This document shows, piece after piece, positions 42,371 through 50,904 of a DNA stretch of 64,000 bases; position 1 is the stretch's first letter; each line of letters opens with the position of its first letter. The position numbers and the translations under genes are program-made. Below the pieces are notes generated by a model. The model worked only from the letters and a program-made list of their open reading frames with translations, did no database searches and was not told the origin of the DNA. The DNA lies in assembly GCA_010365215.1 (NCBI GenBank), contig JAAFGT010000009.1:28435-92434 (forward strand), in the 5' to 3' direction. Source of the stretch: Acidipila sp. (lineage in GTDB: Bacteria; Acidobacteriota; Terriglobia; Acidiferrales; UBA7541).

Positions 42371-44299
42371 TTAGAGGGAGCCGGAAAGCTGCTTCAAAGT
42401 TGCTTCGTTCACCTTGAGTTTCCCCTCGCGGGTCATGCGTTCCTTCAAACTGGCGCGAAAAGCCTCGTAGGCCACCTGCGATTTAGATTGCAGCAACTGT
42501 TGCTCCAGCTCCTTGCTCTGCTTGGCGAAGTCCTGGGAAGGGGGTTCCAGGCGGTCGACGACCCTGTAAACCACCCAATTGCTTCCCAGGAAGTAAGCGG
42601 GGGCGGTTTCTCCTACCGGCAAGGTGAATGCAGCTGGAAGGCGACGTGCGCCTCCCACATCGGGAATGGAATCGGCACGCGATATGGCTTCACTCGTCTT
42701 CGCTTCCAAGCCCGCCGCTTTGGCCACCGTGGCCAGTTTCTCGCCCGCCTTGGCCTTTGCCGCTAGCTCTTCGGCGCGCTTGCGGACCAGTTCCACAGCC
42801 TTTTCCGCCCGGTAGTCAGAATCCACCTTGTCATGAACTTCGGCCAGGGTCGCTGCGCGCGCAGGCTGGATGTCCTTCACGGAAATCACCGTATACCCGC
42901 GGTCGGTGCGCATCGGGGCGCTCAACTCGCCGGGACGCGCGCGAAAAACGTAATCACGCACCTCGCTGGAGTTTCCCAGCGCCGGCATGGGATCGTTGAG
43001 TGAAACCGGAGTCACGTCTATGACGGGAAGGCCAAATTCCTTGGCCACGTCGTCTATGGGACGACGACTCGACTGCCGAACCGCGGCCGCCAGTTTGTCC
43101 GATATGGCATTGGCCTGCACATCCGCCTGAGCTGCGGCCACTACCGGGGTGATGGCGGGACGAACCTCGTCGAAAGACACGGTGCGTGCCGTCTGATGAT
43201 CCAGAACGCGAATAATGTGGAATCCGTACTGCGTTTTCACCAGGTCGGAGATCCCGCCATTCGGCAGGTGGAAAGCTACTTTCTCAATTTCCGGCTCGGC
43301 CTGCCCTTCGACGAGCCAGCCCAGATCGCCGCCCTTATCCTTGGTGGAGGGATCGTCTGAATACTGCTTGGCCATATCCTCGAACTTGGCGCCCTTCTTC
43401 AACTTGGCCAGCACGTCCGAGGCTTTCTTGTGAACCTCTTCCACTTCAGCTTCGGTCTTGCCTACGGTCTTAAAAAGAATGCGCCCGGCATGCACGCGAT
43501 TCTGCATCTTGAAACGATCCAAGTGCTGATCGTAATAGGCCCGCAACTCGGCCTCGCCCGGCTTCACTGCCTGGCGCAGTTGATTGTTGTCCACCAGCAG
43601 GTACCGGAAAGAGCGGCGCTCCTGGAGCTGATATTTGGCCTTGTGGCTCTCGAAGTACGATGCCAGCTGGTCTTCGGTCACCGCAACCTGCGATTCCATC
43701 TCGCTGGGCTTCAGCACCACGTACTCTAACTTTACCTTTTCGTTCTTGAGCCGGTACTCGTCCGCTATTTCGGCGGGGCTCACGGTCAACCCGTCGGTCA
43801 CCAGGCGGCGTACCTTTTGCTCCAGCAACGAGCGCCTCAACAGCTCTTCGAACTCCTGCACGCTCATCTGAAAGCGCTGCTGCACCTCGTTGGAGTAGGC
43901 ATCCAGGCTGGCCATGCCGCCGCCCGGAAACGCTCCCGGAACAATGCGCTTGATCTCCTCGGCGCGCTCTTCGTCGGTCACGCGAATTCCCAGGCGTTTG
44001 GCCTCAAGCTCCAACATGCGCTCGTAGATCAACTGGTCGACAACCTGGCGCGCATACAGAGCGCGGAGCTGTGGAGGAATGCGCTGCCCGCCGGCCTCGA
44101 TGCGCTGCATAGTGCGCTGCACGTCGGGCACGGTCACTTCCTGCCCGCCCACATCGGCCACGGAATCCGCGCGCGTGCTGGTGGTGCCACCGATGGGCCC
44201 CGGCACCATGGTGATCACCATGGCAAATCCAATCAGGCCCATGAACACGCCAAAGAGCCAACGCATCGCGGTCTGCCGCTTCTGAAAGAATTGGAACAT
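42371..44299 (-). CDS. ppiD: PpiD/SurA-like periplasmic peptidyl-prolyl isomerase and chaperone
   Basis: The start is ATG 44299 (MFQFFQKRQTAMRW), 12 residues into the open frame, with GGGGGAG 11 nt upstream. 642 residues: TM anchor at about 12-30 (WLFGVFMGLIGFAMVITMV), a SurA-type N-terminal helical domain (VPDVQRTMQRIEAGGQRIP), a parvulin domain at about 235-345 (VHAGRILFKT, KFEDMAKQYSDDPSTKDKG, LVKTQYGFHIIRVLDH), a second partial parvulin-like block (RAATLAEVHDKVDSDY), and a helical end. Helps proteins fold after export, consistent with its place next to cell-envelope genes. Confidence 0.92.
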   Translation of the reverse strand: MFQFFQKRQTAMRWLFGVFMGLIGFAMVITMVPGPIGGTTSTRADSVADVGGQEVTVPDVQRTMQRIEAGGQRIPPQLRALYARQVVDQLIYERMLELEAKRLGIRVTDEERAEEIKRIVPGAFPGGGMASLDAYSNEVQQRFQMSVQEFEELLRRSLLEQKVRRLVTDGLTVSPAEIADEYRLKNEKVKLEYVVLKPSEMESQVAVTEDQLASYFESHKAKYQLQERRSFRYLLVDNNQLRQAVKPGEAELRAYYDQHLDRFKMQNRVHAGRILFKTVGKTEAEVEEVHKKASDVLAKLKKGAKFEDMAKQYSDDPSTKDKGGDLGWLVEGQAEPEIEKVAFHLPNGGISDLVKTQYGFHIIRVLDHQTARTVSFDEVRPAITPVVAAAQADVQANAISDKLAAAVRQSSRRPIDDVAKEFGLPVIDVTPVSLNDPMPALGNSSEVRDYVFRARPGELSAPMRTDRGYTVISVKDIQPARAATLAEVHDKVDSDYRAEKAVELVRKRAEELAAKAKAGEKLATVAKAAGLEAKTSEAISRADSIPDVGGARRLPAAFTLPVGETAPAYFLGSNWVVYRVVDRLEPPSQDFAKQSKELEQQLLQSKSQVAYEAFRASLKERMTREGKLKVNEATLKQLSGSL

Positions 44300-44457
44300 T
44301 ACAGTTTTGCTCCCCCACCTGTGACAAACACTCAATTATAGGGCACCCGCCGCCTGCGCTCAATGCAATTCCCGGAGAAAGGCGGAACGGCCGGTATCCG
44401 CGGAGAATCGCTCGCGGCACGGTGACCAAAACGCCAGCGTGCCGTGCGGCGGTTCTG

Positions 44458-44486
44458 TTGAACCGTCTCTCTCGCTATGCTATAGA
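44458..44486 (+). promoter_or_regulatory. Sigma-70-type promoter with extended -10 for the FecR-domain gene
   Basis: TTGAAC (44458-44463), a 17-nt spacer and TATAGA (44481-44486), with TGC just before the -10 giving the extended form. The expected start near 44493 leaves a 29-nt leader that coincides with the 22-nt repeat. Confidence 0.75.
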
Positions 44487-44491
44487 TTCCA

Positions 44492-44535
44492 AGCTAGGTT
44501 TGTATTTCTTGCTAGCTAAGTTTGTGTTTCTTGAT
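44492..44535. repeat. 22-nt tandem duplication over the start region of the FecR-domain gene
   Basis: agctaggtttgtatttcttgct (44492-44513) and agctaagtttgtgtttcttgat (44514-44535) match at 19 of 22 positions. The second unit contains the TTG at 44522 and another TTG at 44531, so the duplication shaped the translation start. Confidence 0.88.
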
Positions 44536-45814
44536 CGACCAGAAACAACCCGAAGAACAAAAACATAAGATTGCACCGGTCCAGATTTACTGGACTACGG
44601 TCACTTATAAGACTGTGGCCATCTATGTTGTTCTGATCTTCAGCATGATCATGCTGGCTCTGTATGTGATTCTTCCGGACTGGACATCGGCCATGGTGCG
44701 CAAAGCCACCAGCGCGATGAGCGGTTCGGGCGATGCTGCGCCGGTAACCATGATGACGCAAGCGCGCTTCGTCAATCTGGACGGCAAGGTACAAGTAAAA
44801 AAGGTCAACTCGGTGCAGTGGAATACCGCGGACCTGCGCATGACTCTGGACAAAGGCGATCTGATTCAGACCGGCGCAGACGGCGTGGCGCGGCTCACCT
44901 TCGCCGACGGAACCACCTACACGGTTAAAAACGAAACGTTGATTACCGTGGAAGAGAACTCCGTGGGACCCGACCGTCCCACGCGCGTGGGCGTGAGCAT
45001 CACCAGCGGCGCGCTGGATCTCTCCACCAGCGGCTGGGAAACCCCCGGTTCGCAGGCCGAAGTCCGCTTCCCGCAGGATAAGTCCGTGGCCTCGCTGCGT
45101 GAGAACACTCGCGCGTCCGTGCGTAACGATCCAGGAAGCAACCAAGGCGAAATTACCGTTTCCACCGGCAGCGCGTCGCTGCAGCGCGGCGACGAGCGCG
45201 TGGAATTGGGCCGTTACGAACGCGCCACCTTTACGCCCGGCACGCCGGCCAGCAAATCGCAGGTTCTGGCGCCGCCGGAGCTGAGGCAGCCATCCAATTT
45301 GCAGCCCATCATCGTGCCCGAGCCCAAGCAGACGCCCGTAAAATTTGAATGGCTGCCGGTGCCGGGCGCCGTGCACTATACGCTTTACATCAGCACCACT
45401 TCGATGTTTTCGCACGTGCTTTCGGAGAAGCGCGTCACCAGCACCACCACCGAACTCACCGGGCTGACCGCGGGCGACTATTTCTGGAAGGTAACGGCCA
45501 CCGACGCGCAAAACCGCACCAGCGAGCCCAGCGACGCGTCCAGGTTCACCCTGGCGGCACAGGGTCGCGGCGAGGAAATGCTGCTGGAGGTGGAAGGCAC
45601 ACAACTCCACGGCAGCGTGGTAGAAGTTACCGGGCGCACCGAGCCGGGCGCCACGCTCCTGGTCAACGGACAAAACGTCGGGCAGATAGACAAGGATGGC
45701 CACTTCCAATATTTCACGCCGCCATTTGCGCGCGGCAGCCAGACCATCGTCATCATCGGCCAGAACCGCCGCGGCGGAACGGCCATCAAGAAAGTGCCAA
45801 TCGTCGTACCATAG
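44522..45814 (+). CDS. FecR-domain membrane-anchored protein with fibronectin-III-like module
   Basis: 430 residues from TTG 44522 (TTG 44531 is the alternative; neither has a good Shine-Dalgarno). One TM at about 32-52 (TVAIYVVLIFSMIMLALYVIL). A FecR-like beta domain follows at about 85-200 (KGDLIQTGADGVARLTFADGT; YTVKNETLITVEENS), then a fibronectin-III-like module (KFEWLPVPGAVHYTLYIST; GLTAGDYFWKVTATDAQ) and a last beta-sandwich (VVEVTGRTEPGATLLVNGQ). Directly upstream of mreB on the same strand, so it may belong to the envelope operon. Confidence 0.85.
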   Translation: MCFLIDQKQPEEQKHKIAPVQIYWTTVTYKTVAIYVVLIFSMIMLALYVILPDWTSAMVRKATSAMSGSGDAAPVTMMTQARFVNLDGKVQVKKVNSVQWNTADLRMTLDKGDLIQTGADGVARLTFADGTTYTVKNETLITVEENSVGPDRPTRVGVSITSGALDLSTSGWETPGSQAEVRFPQDKSVASLRENTRASVRNDPGSNQGEITVSTGSASLQRGDERVELGRYERATFTPGTPASKSQVLAPPELRQPSNLQPIIVPEPKQTPVKFEWLPVPGAVHYTLYISTTSMFSHVLSEKRVTSTTTELTGLTAGDYFWKVTATDAQNRTSEPSDASRFTLAAQGRGEEMLLEVEGTQLHGSVVEVTGRTEPGATLLVNGQNVGQIDKDGHFQYFTPPFARGSQTIVIIGQNRRGGTAIKKVPIVVP

Positions 45815-45815
45815 G

Positions 45816-45895
45816 CGTGCCGCGTAACGGCACGGACCACACTCCCGAGCCTGGCGCTCCCAGGCTCGAAGGAAACGGGGAACCAGCCTCCCCGT
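45816..45895 (+). promoter_or_regulatory. Three consecutive hairpins in the mreB leader
   Basis: Hairpin 1 is CGTGCCG-CGTAA-CGGCACG (45816-45834, 7 bp). Hairpin 2 is CGAGCCTGG-CGCTC-CCAGGCTCG (45846-45868, 9 bp). Hairpin 3 is ACGGGGA-ACCAGCC-TCCCCGT (45875-45895, 7 bp). All lie in the 99-nt gap before mreB. None is followed by a T tract, so these are leader, processing or REP-like structures rather than simple terminators. Confidence 0.7.
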
Positions 45896-45913
45896 AAATC
45901 AGGAAAGGGACAG

Positions 45914-46954
45914 ATGAGCAAGAACGGATTTAATTTACGGTCGGTGTTCAGTTTGTTTTCCTCCGACCTGGCGATCGACCTGGGCACGGCGAACACGCTG
46001 GTCTACGCGCGCGGAAAAGGAATCGTGGTCAACGAGCCTTCCATCGTGGCCATCAACAAGACCACGGGCGACGTCGTGGCCGTGGGCCGTGAAGCCAAGG
46101 AAATGCTGGGGCGCACCCCGGGCAACGTAGTAGCCATCAAGCCGATGAAGGACGGAGTGATCGCCGACTTCAAGGTCACCGAGAAGATGCTTACCTACTT
46201 CATCCAGAAGGCGCACAATCGCCGCCTGCTGGTGCACCCGCGCATCGTCATCGGCGTGCCCAGCGAAATCACGCCGGTGGAAAAACGGGCGGTGCAGGAT
46301 TCCGCGTATCGCGCGCGCGCCAGCGAAGTGTTCCTGGTAGAGCAGGCCATGGCTGCGGCCATCGGCGCGGGCCTCCCCATCGAGGAGCCCAGCGGCAACA
46401 TGGTTGTGGATATCGGCGGCGGCACCACGGACATCGCGGTTATCTCCATGAGCGGCATCGTCTACTCGCGCTCCGTGCGCGTGGCCGGCAATGAAATGGA
46501 CGAGGCGGTAATGCACTACCTGAAGCGCAAGTACAACCTGCTGGTGGGCGAGCGCACCGCCGAGCAGATCAAGATTGAAACCGGCTCGGCCTATCCCCTC
46601 GATAAGCCAATCACCATGGAAGTGAAGGGCCGCAACCTGATCGAAGGCGTTCCCCGGACAATAACCGTTGATGACAGCGAGATTCGCGAAGCGCTCTCCG
46701 ACTGCGTAGCCACGATTCTGAATGCCGTGCGCGTGGCGCTGGAGCGCACACCTCCGGAACTTTCCGCCGACATCAGTGATCGCGGGATTGTGCTCACCGG
46801 CGGCGGGGCGCTGCTCAAAAATCTCGACAAGCGCATCCGCGAGGAGACCGGCCTGCCCGTAGCCATCGCCGACGATCCGCTGGCGTCGGTGGTGCTGGGC
46901 ACCGGCAAGATGCTCAGTGACTTCAACCTCCTGCGCCAGGTGTGCATCGACTAG
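45914..46954 (+). CDS. mreB: Rod-shape actin homologue MreB
   Basis: Cytoplasmic actin-like filament that guides peptidoglycan synthesis in rods. 346 residues. Phosphate 1 motif DLAIDLGTANTLVYARG, connect-1 and phosphate 2 VVDIGGGTTDIAVISM, adenosine motif GIVLTGGGALLKNLDKRI, and the RVAGNEMDEAVMHYLKRKY block. AAAGGGACAG just before the ATG is a usable Shine-Dalgarno. First of the mreBCD set. Confidence 0.97.
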   Translation: MSKNGFNLRSVFSLFSSDLAIDLGTANTLVYARGKGIVVNEPSIVAINKTTGDVVAVGREAKEMLGRTPGNVVAIKPMKDGVIADFKVTEKMLTYFIQKAHNRRLLVHPRIVIGVPSEITPVEKRAVQDSAYRARASEVFLVEQAMAAAIGAGLPIEEPSGNMVVDIGGGTTDIAVISMSGIVYSRSVRVAGNEMDEAVMHYLKRKYNLLVGERTAEQIKIETGSAYPLDKPITMEVKGRNLIEGVPRTITVDDSEIREALSDCVATILNAVRVALERTPPELSADISDRGIVLTGGGALLKNLDKRIREETGLPVAIADDPLASVVLGTGKMLSDFNLLRQVCID

Positions 46955-47088
46955 CTCATCGGCTGGCTCAACGACTGACGCATCGCCGTTGGCGATGTAA
47001 AATTCCGGCTTCGTTCGCAACAACTGCCCGAGCGGTTTTTGCGTCCCCGCAAAGACAGCGGGGCAAGATCGTTATGTAAAGAAGCAGA

Positions 47089-47970
47089 ATGCTCACCAGC
47101 CCCACTCACCGCCGGCCCATCGTTCTTCTCTCCGCCACGCTGCTTGTTCAGATCCTGCTTCTGGCCATTCAGATTCGCCGGCCCGGGCAGGTGCGGCTGA
47201 TTCGTGTGTGGTCCGTCGGCCTGGTAACACCGATCGAGAGCGCCGCATCGTGGATCGTCGGCCGTTTGGGCGCCGGATGGAAGAACTACGTCAGCCTCCA
47301 CCAGGTGCGCCATGAGAACGAACAGTTGCGCCGGGAGCTGAATGATTTGCGCATGCGCACAGGGCAACTGGAGAGCCGTTCCGCGGAAGCGACCAGACTC
47401 GCCGCGTTGCTGGCTTTTCGCGACGCGCATCCCCCCGGGGCGCTGCTAGGCGCTCGTATTATCGGCGCGGGCCCAGGAGCCAGCCGCACGGTGTATCTTG
47501 ACCGCGGCGAAAATGACGGCGTTCGAAAAGATATGGGCGTGATCACACCCGAAGGCGTGGTGGGAAAAGTGCTGGAAGTCTATTCTTCCACTTCCCAGGT
47601 GCTGCTCATCACCGATAAGGATGGCGGGGTGGGCTGCCTGCTGGCCGGCTCGCGCACACAAGGCGTGGCGCGAGGCCAGGGCGAGGCGTTGCTTTTGCTG
47701 AGCTACGTGAACAACGATGAAAATGTGGCCATCGGCGAGTCCGTGCTCACTTCCGGCATCGATCGCATCTTCCCCAAGGATATTCCCGTCGGCAACGTGG
47801 TCGGCATGCACAACGGCAATCCCTTTAAGGTGATCGATGTGCGCCCCGCGGCCCGCCTCGACCGCCTGGAAGAAGTTTTTGTCATGCTTTCACGCGCGGA
47901 ATGGGAGCCACCGCCTGCCACCGTGCCCGACTCCTCTCCCAACCGTAAAGCGAAGGTTCAGAAGCCATGA
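47089..47970 (+). CDS. mreC: Rod-shape-determining protein MreC
   Basis: Bitopic periplasmic scaffold of the elongasome. 293 residues: TM at about 8-24 (RPIVLLSATLLVQILLLAI), coiled coil at about 60-105 (SLHQVRHENEQLRRELNDL), then two beta-barrel halves (LLGARIIGAGPGASRTVYLD; MGVITPEGVVGKVLEVYS; LLSYVNNDENVAIGESVLTSG). 134 nt after mreB; a 7-bp hairpin CATCGCC-GTT-GGCGATG at 46981-46997 lies in the gap. Overlaps mreD by 4 nt. Confidence 0.95.
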   Translation: MLTSPTHRRPIVLLSATLLVQILLLAIQIRRPGQVRLIRVWSVGLVTPIESAASWIVGRLGAGWKNYVSLHQVRHENEQLRRELNDLRMRTGQLESRSAEATRLAALLAFRDAHPPGALLGARIIGAGPGASRTVYLDRGENDGVRKDMGVITPEGVVGKVLEVYSSTSQVLLITDKDGGVGCLLAGSRTQGVARGQGEALLLLSYVNNDENVAIGESVLTSGIDRIFPKDIPVGNVVGMHNGNPFKVIDVRPAARLDRLEEVFVMLSRAEWEPPPATVPDSSPNRKAKVQKP

Positions 47971-48530
47971 GCCCTGTGGATCTGCTCGAGGACAGCTACT
48001 CGCCCGGCATTCCCTCGCACACGGCCATGGGATCGCGTGTGGAGGTGCACCGTTTTCGCGCGGGCGCCGTAGCTGGCACCGTGTTTCTGGCGTTGCTGTT
48101 GCAGGCGTTTCTGCCCATCTACATCCGCAAAGCGAGCCTGCTGGAATTGCCGCTGCTGGTTACGCTTTATTTTGGCTTGAGCCGCCGCAATCCCGCGCGC
48201 GGCCTTCTGCTGGGAACTGTAGTAGGGATGGCCATGGACGGGTTGAGCGGAATGCCCATCGGCCTGTACGGCATAGCCCTGACCCTGGTCGGCTATCTGG
48301 CATCGACCATCGGCGGGCGCCTGGACGTGGAGCATCCCTACAGCCGGTTATTCCTTACGTTTCTGGCGTTTCATTTTCAGCACATCGTTCACGCGCTCAC
48401 ACGCCGCTGGCTGCTCAACGAACACGAAATAATCTTTTCGCTTACCTTGCTCTTCGCCTCGCTGTTCAACGCCGCGCTCGCCGTCCCGCTGTTCGCCTGT
48501 CTCGACCGCCTGCGCGATTCGCAAGACTGA
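47967..48530 (+). CDS. mreD: Rod-shape-determining membrane protein MreD
   Basis: Inner-membrane partner of MreC. 187 residues with about five TM stretches (GAVAGTVFLALLLQAFLPIYI; LLGTVVGMAMDGLSGMPIGL; IIFSLTLLFASLFNAALAVPL). The N-terminal 30 residues are polar. Start in the 4-nt ATGA overlap with mreC. Its stop touches the stop of the opposite-strand mtnC with no spacer. Confidence 0.9.
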   Translation: MSPVDLLEDSYSPGIPSHTAMGSRVEVHRFRAGAVAGTVFLALLLQAFLPIYIRKASLLELPLLVTLYFGLSRRNPARGLLLGTVVGMAMDGLSGMPIGLYGIALTLVGYLASTIGGRLDVEHPYSRLFLTFLAFHFQHIVHALTRRWLLNEHEIIFSLTLLFASLFNAALAVPLFACLDRLRDSQD

Positions 48531-49295
48531 TCACGCCAGGATTTCGCCGAAGGAGTGAATCACGGCGGATGAAGTGAGCGGCTTCGACGGCGACGGTGGT
48601 CCCTCGATGCGCACGCACAGCAGTGTTTCCATTCCGGCGGTACGCGCGGCCTCCAGTTCCCGATCCACATCCGAGATGAATAAAATTTTCGGCGCCGCGA
48701 ATTTCATGGCGATGGCGATTTTCTTGTAGCTCTCGGGCACGGTTTTCATGCCGGTGGTAGTGTCAAAATAGGCGCTTATTAACGGCGTCAGGTCTCCCGC
48801 AACGGTGTTTACGAAGAGTTGCTTCTGCGCCAGGACGCTCCCGGAAGAATAGATCGCGATTGCTCTGCCTTGCCCGGTCCAACGCGCCATTGCCGGCGGC
48901 ACGTCGGGATAAACTTCGCCGCGCAATTCTCCGTTGCGGTAAGCCTCTTCCCAGATCTTGCCTTGCAGCGATTTGAGTGGCGTGCATTTACTATCGCGAT
49001 CGATCAGCCAGCGCGCGTACGCCGCTGCTGAGGCGAGCGCGTTGTCTTGCGACCCGCCGCGCCACGGCGGAACGTCCAGTCCACGCTCCTGGTCGGCGCT
49101 GGATTGATGGCGCAGCCCGTCCACATCTGCGAGGACGGCAGGATCATTTCCGTGCCGCACCAGAAAATCTTCCATTTTGAGTCGCGCGTACGGAAACAGC
49201 GTGCGGTACACGAAATCAACCGGCGTGGTGGTGCCTTCAATGTCCAGGAGCACCGCGCGGATCTGGTCAGCCTGCAGTGGAACCGACAAGGTCAA
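48531..49295 (-). CDS. mtnC: Enolase-phosphatase E1 (acireductone synthase)
   Basis: Bifunctional HAD enzyme of methionine salvage that enolises and dephosphorylates the diketopentane phosphate to acireductone. The start is TTG 49295, which overlaps the mtnD stop by 4 nt; upstream residues in the same frame are a shadow of mtnD. 254 residues. HAD motifs: [17 protein letters not shown] (motif I; one Asp of the usual DxD is replaced by Glu, as in E1 enzymes), [15 protein letters not shown] (motif II), [16 protein letters not shown] (Lys motif III) and [15 protein letters not shown] (motif IV). Confidence 0.92.
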   Translation of the reverse strand: MTLSVPLQADQIRAVLLDIEGTTTPVDFVYRTLFPYARLKMEDFLVRHGNDPAVLADVDGLRHQSSADQERGLDVPPWRGGSQDNALASAAAYARWLIDRDSKCTPLKSLQGKIWEEAYRNGELRGEVYPDVPPAMARWTGQGRAIAIYSSGSVLAQKQLFVNTVAGDLTPLISAYFDTTTGMKTVPESYKKIAIAMKFAAPKILFISDVDRELEAARTAGMETLLCVRIEGPPSPSKPLTSSAVIHSFGEILA

Positions 49296-49882
49296 CTCTG
49301 CGTTCGCGGCGATGGCTTTGGCGGCGTGGTCTGCGGCGGAATGTAGCTGGGACCGAAGCAAAGCGGCTGATGATTTTGATCGACGCCGCTGGCCGTGTAG
49401 TGCGGCGTCCACCCGGCGGTATCTTGGAACAGGCGAATGGCGCGGATGCGGCGGTCGCCGCACAGATCGAACCAGTGCCAGGTCCCGCGCGGCACGCGAA
49501 TCAGATCGCCGGCCTCGACTTCGATGGCGATCACTTGACTACTGCGTGGGTGGACGTGAAAAATTCCCCGCCCGGCGACGATATAGCGCACTTCATCTTC
49601 GTCGTGCCAGTGCTCCACGCTGAACTTCGCCAGCATGGCATCGAGGCCCTGCGTTTCCGGCGTCACGTCGATCACATCGGCGGTCACGTAGCCGCCGCGC
49701 GCGTTGAGCTGTTCGATCTGCGGCGCGTACGCCGCGAGAATCTCCGCGGCGGGCGCGTCGATCGAGACCGGCGCGCTGGCCTCCCAGCGCTCGTAGTCGA
49801 TACCAATATTTGCGAGATAGCGCGTGACTTCGACGGCGTCCGTAAGCGTACGCTTCTCTTCAGTCAGTCTGACGCTGGCCAT
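49292..49882 (-). CDS. mtnD: Acireductone dioxygenase
   Basis: Oxidises acireductone to the methionine keto-acid precursor (Fe form) or off-pathway products (Ni form). 196 residues, cupin fold: [18 protein letters not shown] supplies His, His and Glu ligands, and [12 protein letters not shown] the last His. GGGGAGG lies 8 nt before ATG 49882. Between mtnB (14-nt gap) and mtnC (4-nt overlap). Confidence 0.96.
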   Translation of the reverse strand: MASVRLTEEKRTLTDAVEVTRYLANIGIDYERWEASAPVSIDAPAAEILAAYAPQIEQLNARGGYVTADVIDVTPETQGLDAMLAKFSVEHWHDEDEVRYIVAGRGIFHVHPRSSQVIAIEVEAGDLIRVPRGTWHWFDLCGDRRIRAIRLFQDTAGWTPHYTASGVDQNHQPLCFGPSYIPPQTTPPKPSPRTQS

Positions 49883-49896
49883 TGTGCTTACCTCCC

Positions 49897-50601
49897 CTAC
49901 CGTGCGCTGGGAGCATTCTGCTGCCGGCCCAGCACTTCCATCAAGAATTCAAAAATTTCGACGTGCCGCCGAGCTTCGGCGAGGTTGCGGCCCCATGTAT
50001 AGAGGCCATGCCTTCTTAGAAGCAGCCCGTGCGCCGCGGGGTACTGGCGTAGCGCAGCCTCCACCGTTTTCGTCAGTGCCGCCATGTCCTGCGAATTTTC
50101 CAGAATGGGCAGCCACTCGCTATGCTCGTGGGTGCGCACACCATCAAGGCCCTTGAGCATCTCGTATCCCTCGAGCGCGATGCCGTCGGCACCGCGCGCC
50201 TCGGAGAGAATCGTGTTCCAAATCGAATGCGTGTGTAAGACCGCGCCGGCGTTGCGCTCGCGGACGATGGCCAGGTGGATCCTCGTCTCGCTCGAGGGGC
50301 GCCCGGTGCCGCGCAGCACGTTTCCGGCGGCGTCGATTTCCAAGAACTGCTCCGGTACCAGAGTGCGCTTGTCGAGACCAGTGGCCGTGAGGACCAGACG
50401 CAGGGGTTCTTGCGACAGCACGGCGCTGAAATTCCCGCTGGTGCCCTGCACCCAGCCGCGAGCGTAAAAATCACGTCCCGTGGCGGCCAATTCTCCGGCT
50501 AACCTCCCAAAGCCCGCACCTGGGCTGTTCTTAGACGTATTGCCGGACGCTCTGCCGCGCGGACGCCTATGCCCGACCCCGTTCTTGTCTCCAATAGTCA
50601 C
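49897..50601 (-). CDS. mtnB: Methylthioribulose-1-phosphate dehydratase
   Basis: Class II aldolase-fold zinc enzyme; first gene of the salvage block. 234 residues from GTG 50601. Zinc and active-site blocks: [26 protein letters not shown] (HxH), [10 protein letters not shown] and [15 protein letters not shown]. The family's first helix corresponds to about residues 30-50, and GTG is the only usual start codon ahead of it; TTG 50490 would cut into that helix. A GATAAT (50611-50616 complement) would start the transcript about 3 nt before the GTG, so it may be nearly leaderless. mtnA and mtnP are not in the window. Confidence 0.88.
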   Translation of the reverse strand: MTIGDKNGVGHRRPRGRASGNTSKNSPGAGFGRLAGELAATGRDFYARGWVQGTSGNFSAVLSQEPLRLVLTATGLDKRTLVPEQFLEIDAAGNVLRGTGRPSSETRIHLAIVRERNAGAVLHTHSIWNTILSEARGADGIALEGYEMLKGLDGVRTHEHSEWLPILENSQDMAALTKTVEAALRQYPAAHGLLLRRHGLYTWGRNLAEARRHVEIFEFLMEVLGRQQNAPSAR

Positions 50602-50904
50602 CTTCTGGGAATTATCGCACGATCTTTCTACTCCCGCGCAGGCCCGAACTGGAGACGTTCGCGACCTGGTGGCAACCCTCGGAGGCAGCCGCCCACCTCG
50701 CGCTCCAGAAGCCTCTTGGGGCTATCTCTTCGAGCAACCCCAACTTGCTCTAAAACGATGCAAGTGATAGCTTAGCAACAGCTTGCAGCGTTGGTGAGCA
50801 GCTTCGTCGCGTTCCCCCGCCCGGCGTGATCGCGAAAATTAGGCAACGTCGCAATTCAATATTAATCCGCAATCTTTGCGGCACACCAACGGACAAGCGG
50901 CAAG
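50602..50904. other. Divergent spacer between mtnB and mrdA
   Basis: 303 nt without a credible gene. It holds the GATAAT -10 candidate for mtnB (50611-50616, minus strand). An AT-rich patch before mrdA (CAATTCAATATTAATCC, near 50847-50863) may contain the rightward promoter, but no well-spaced -35/-10 pair is clear. Confidence 0.5.

Noticed and set aside
45935..47023. 362-codon frame antisense to mreB
   Set aside because: Pure shadow of a highly conserved gene; H/D/G-rich with no motif.
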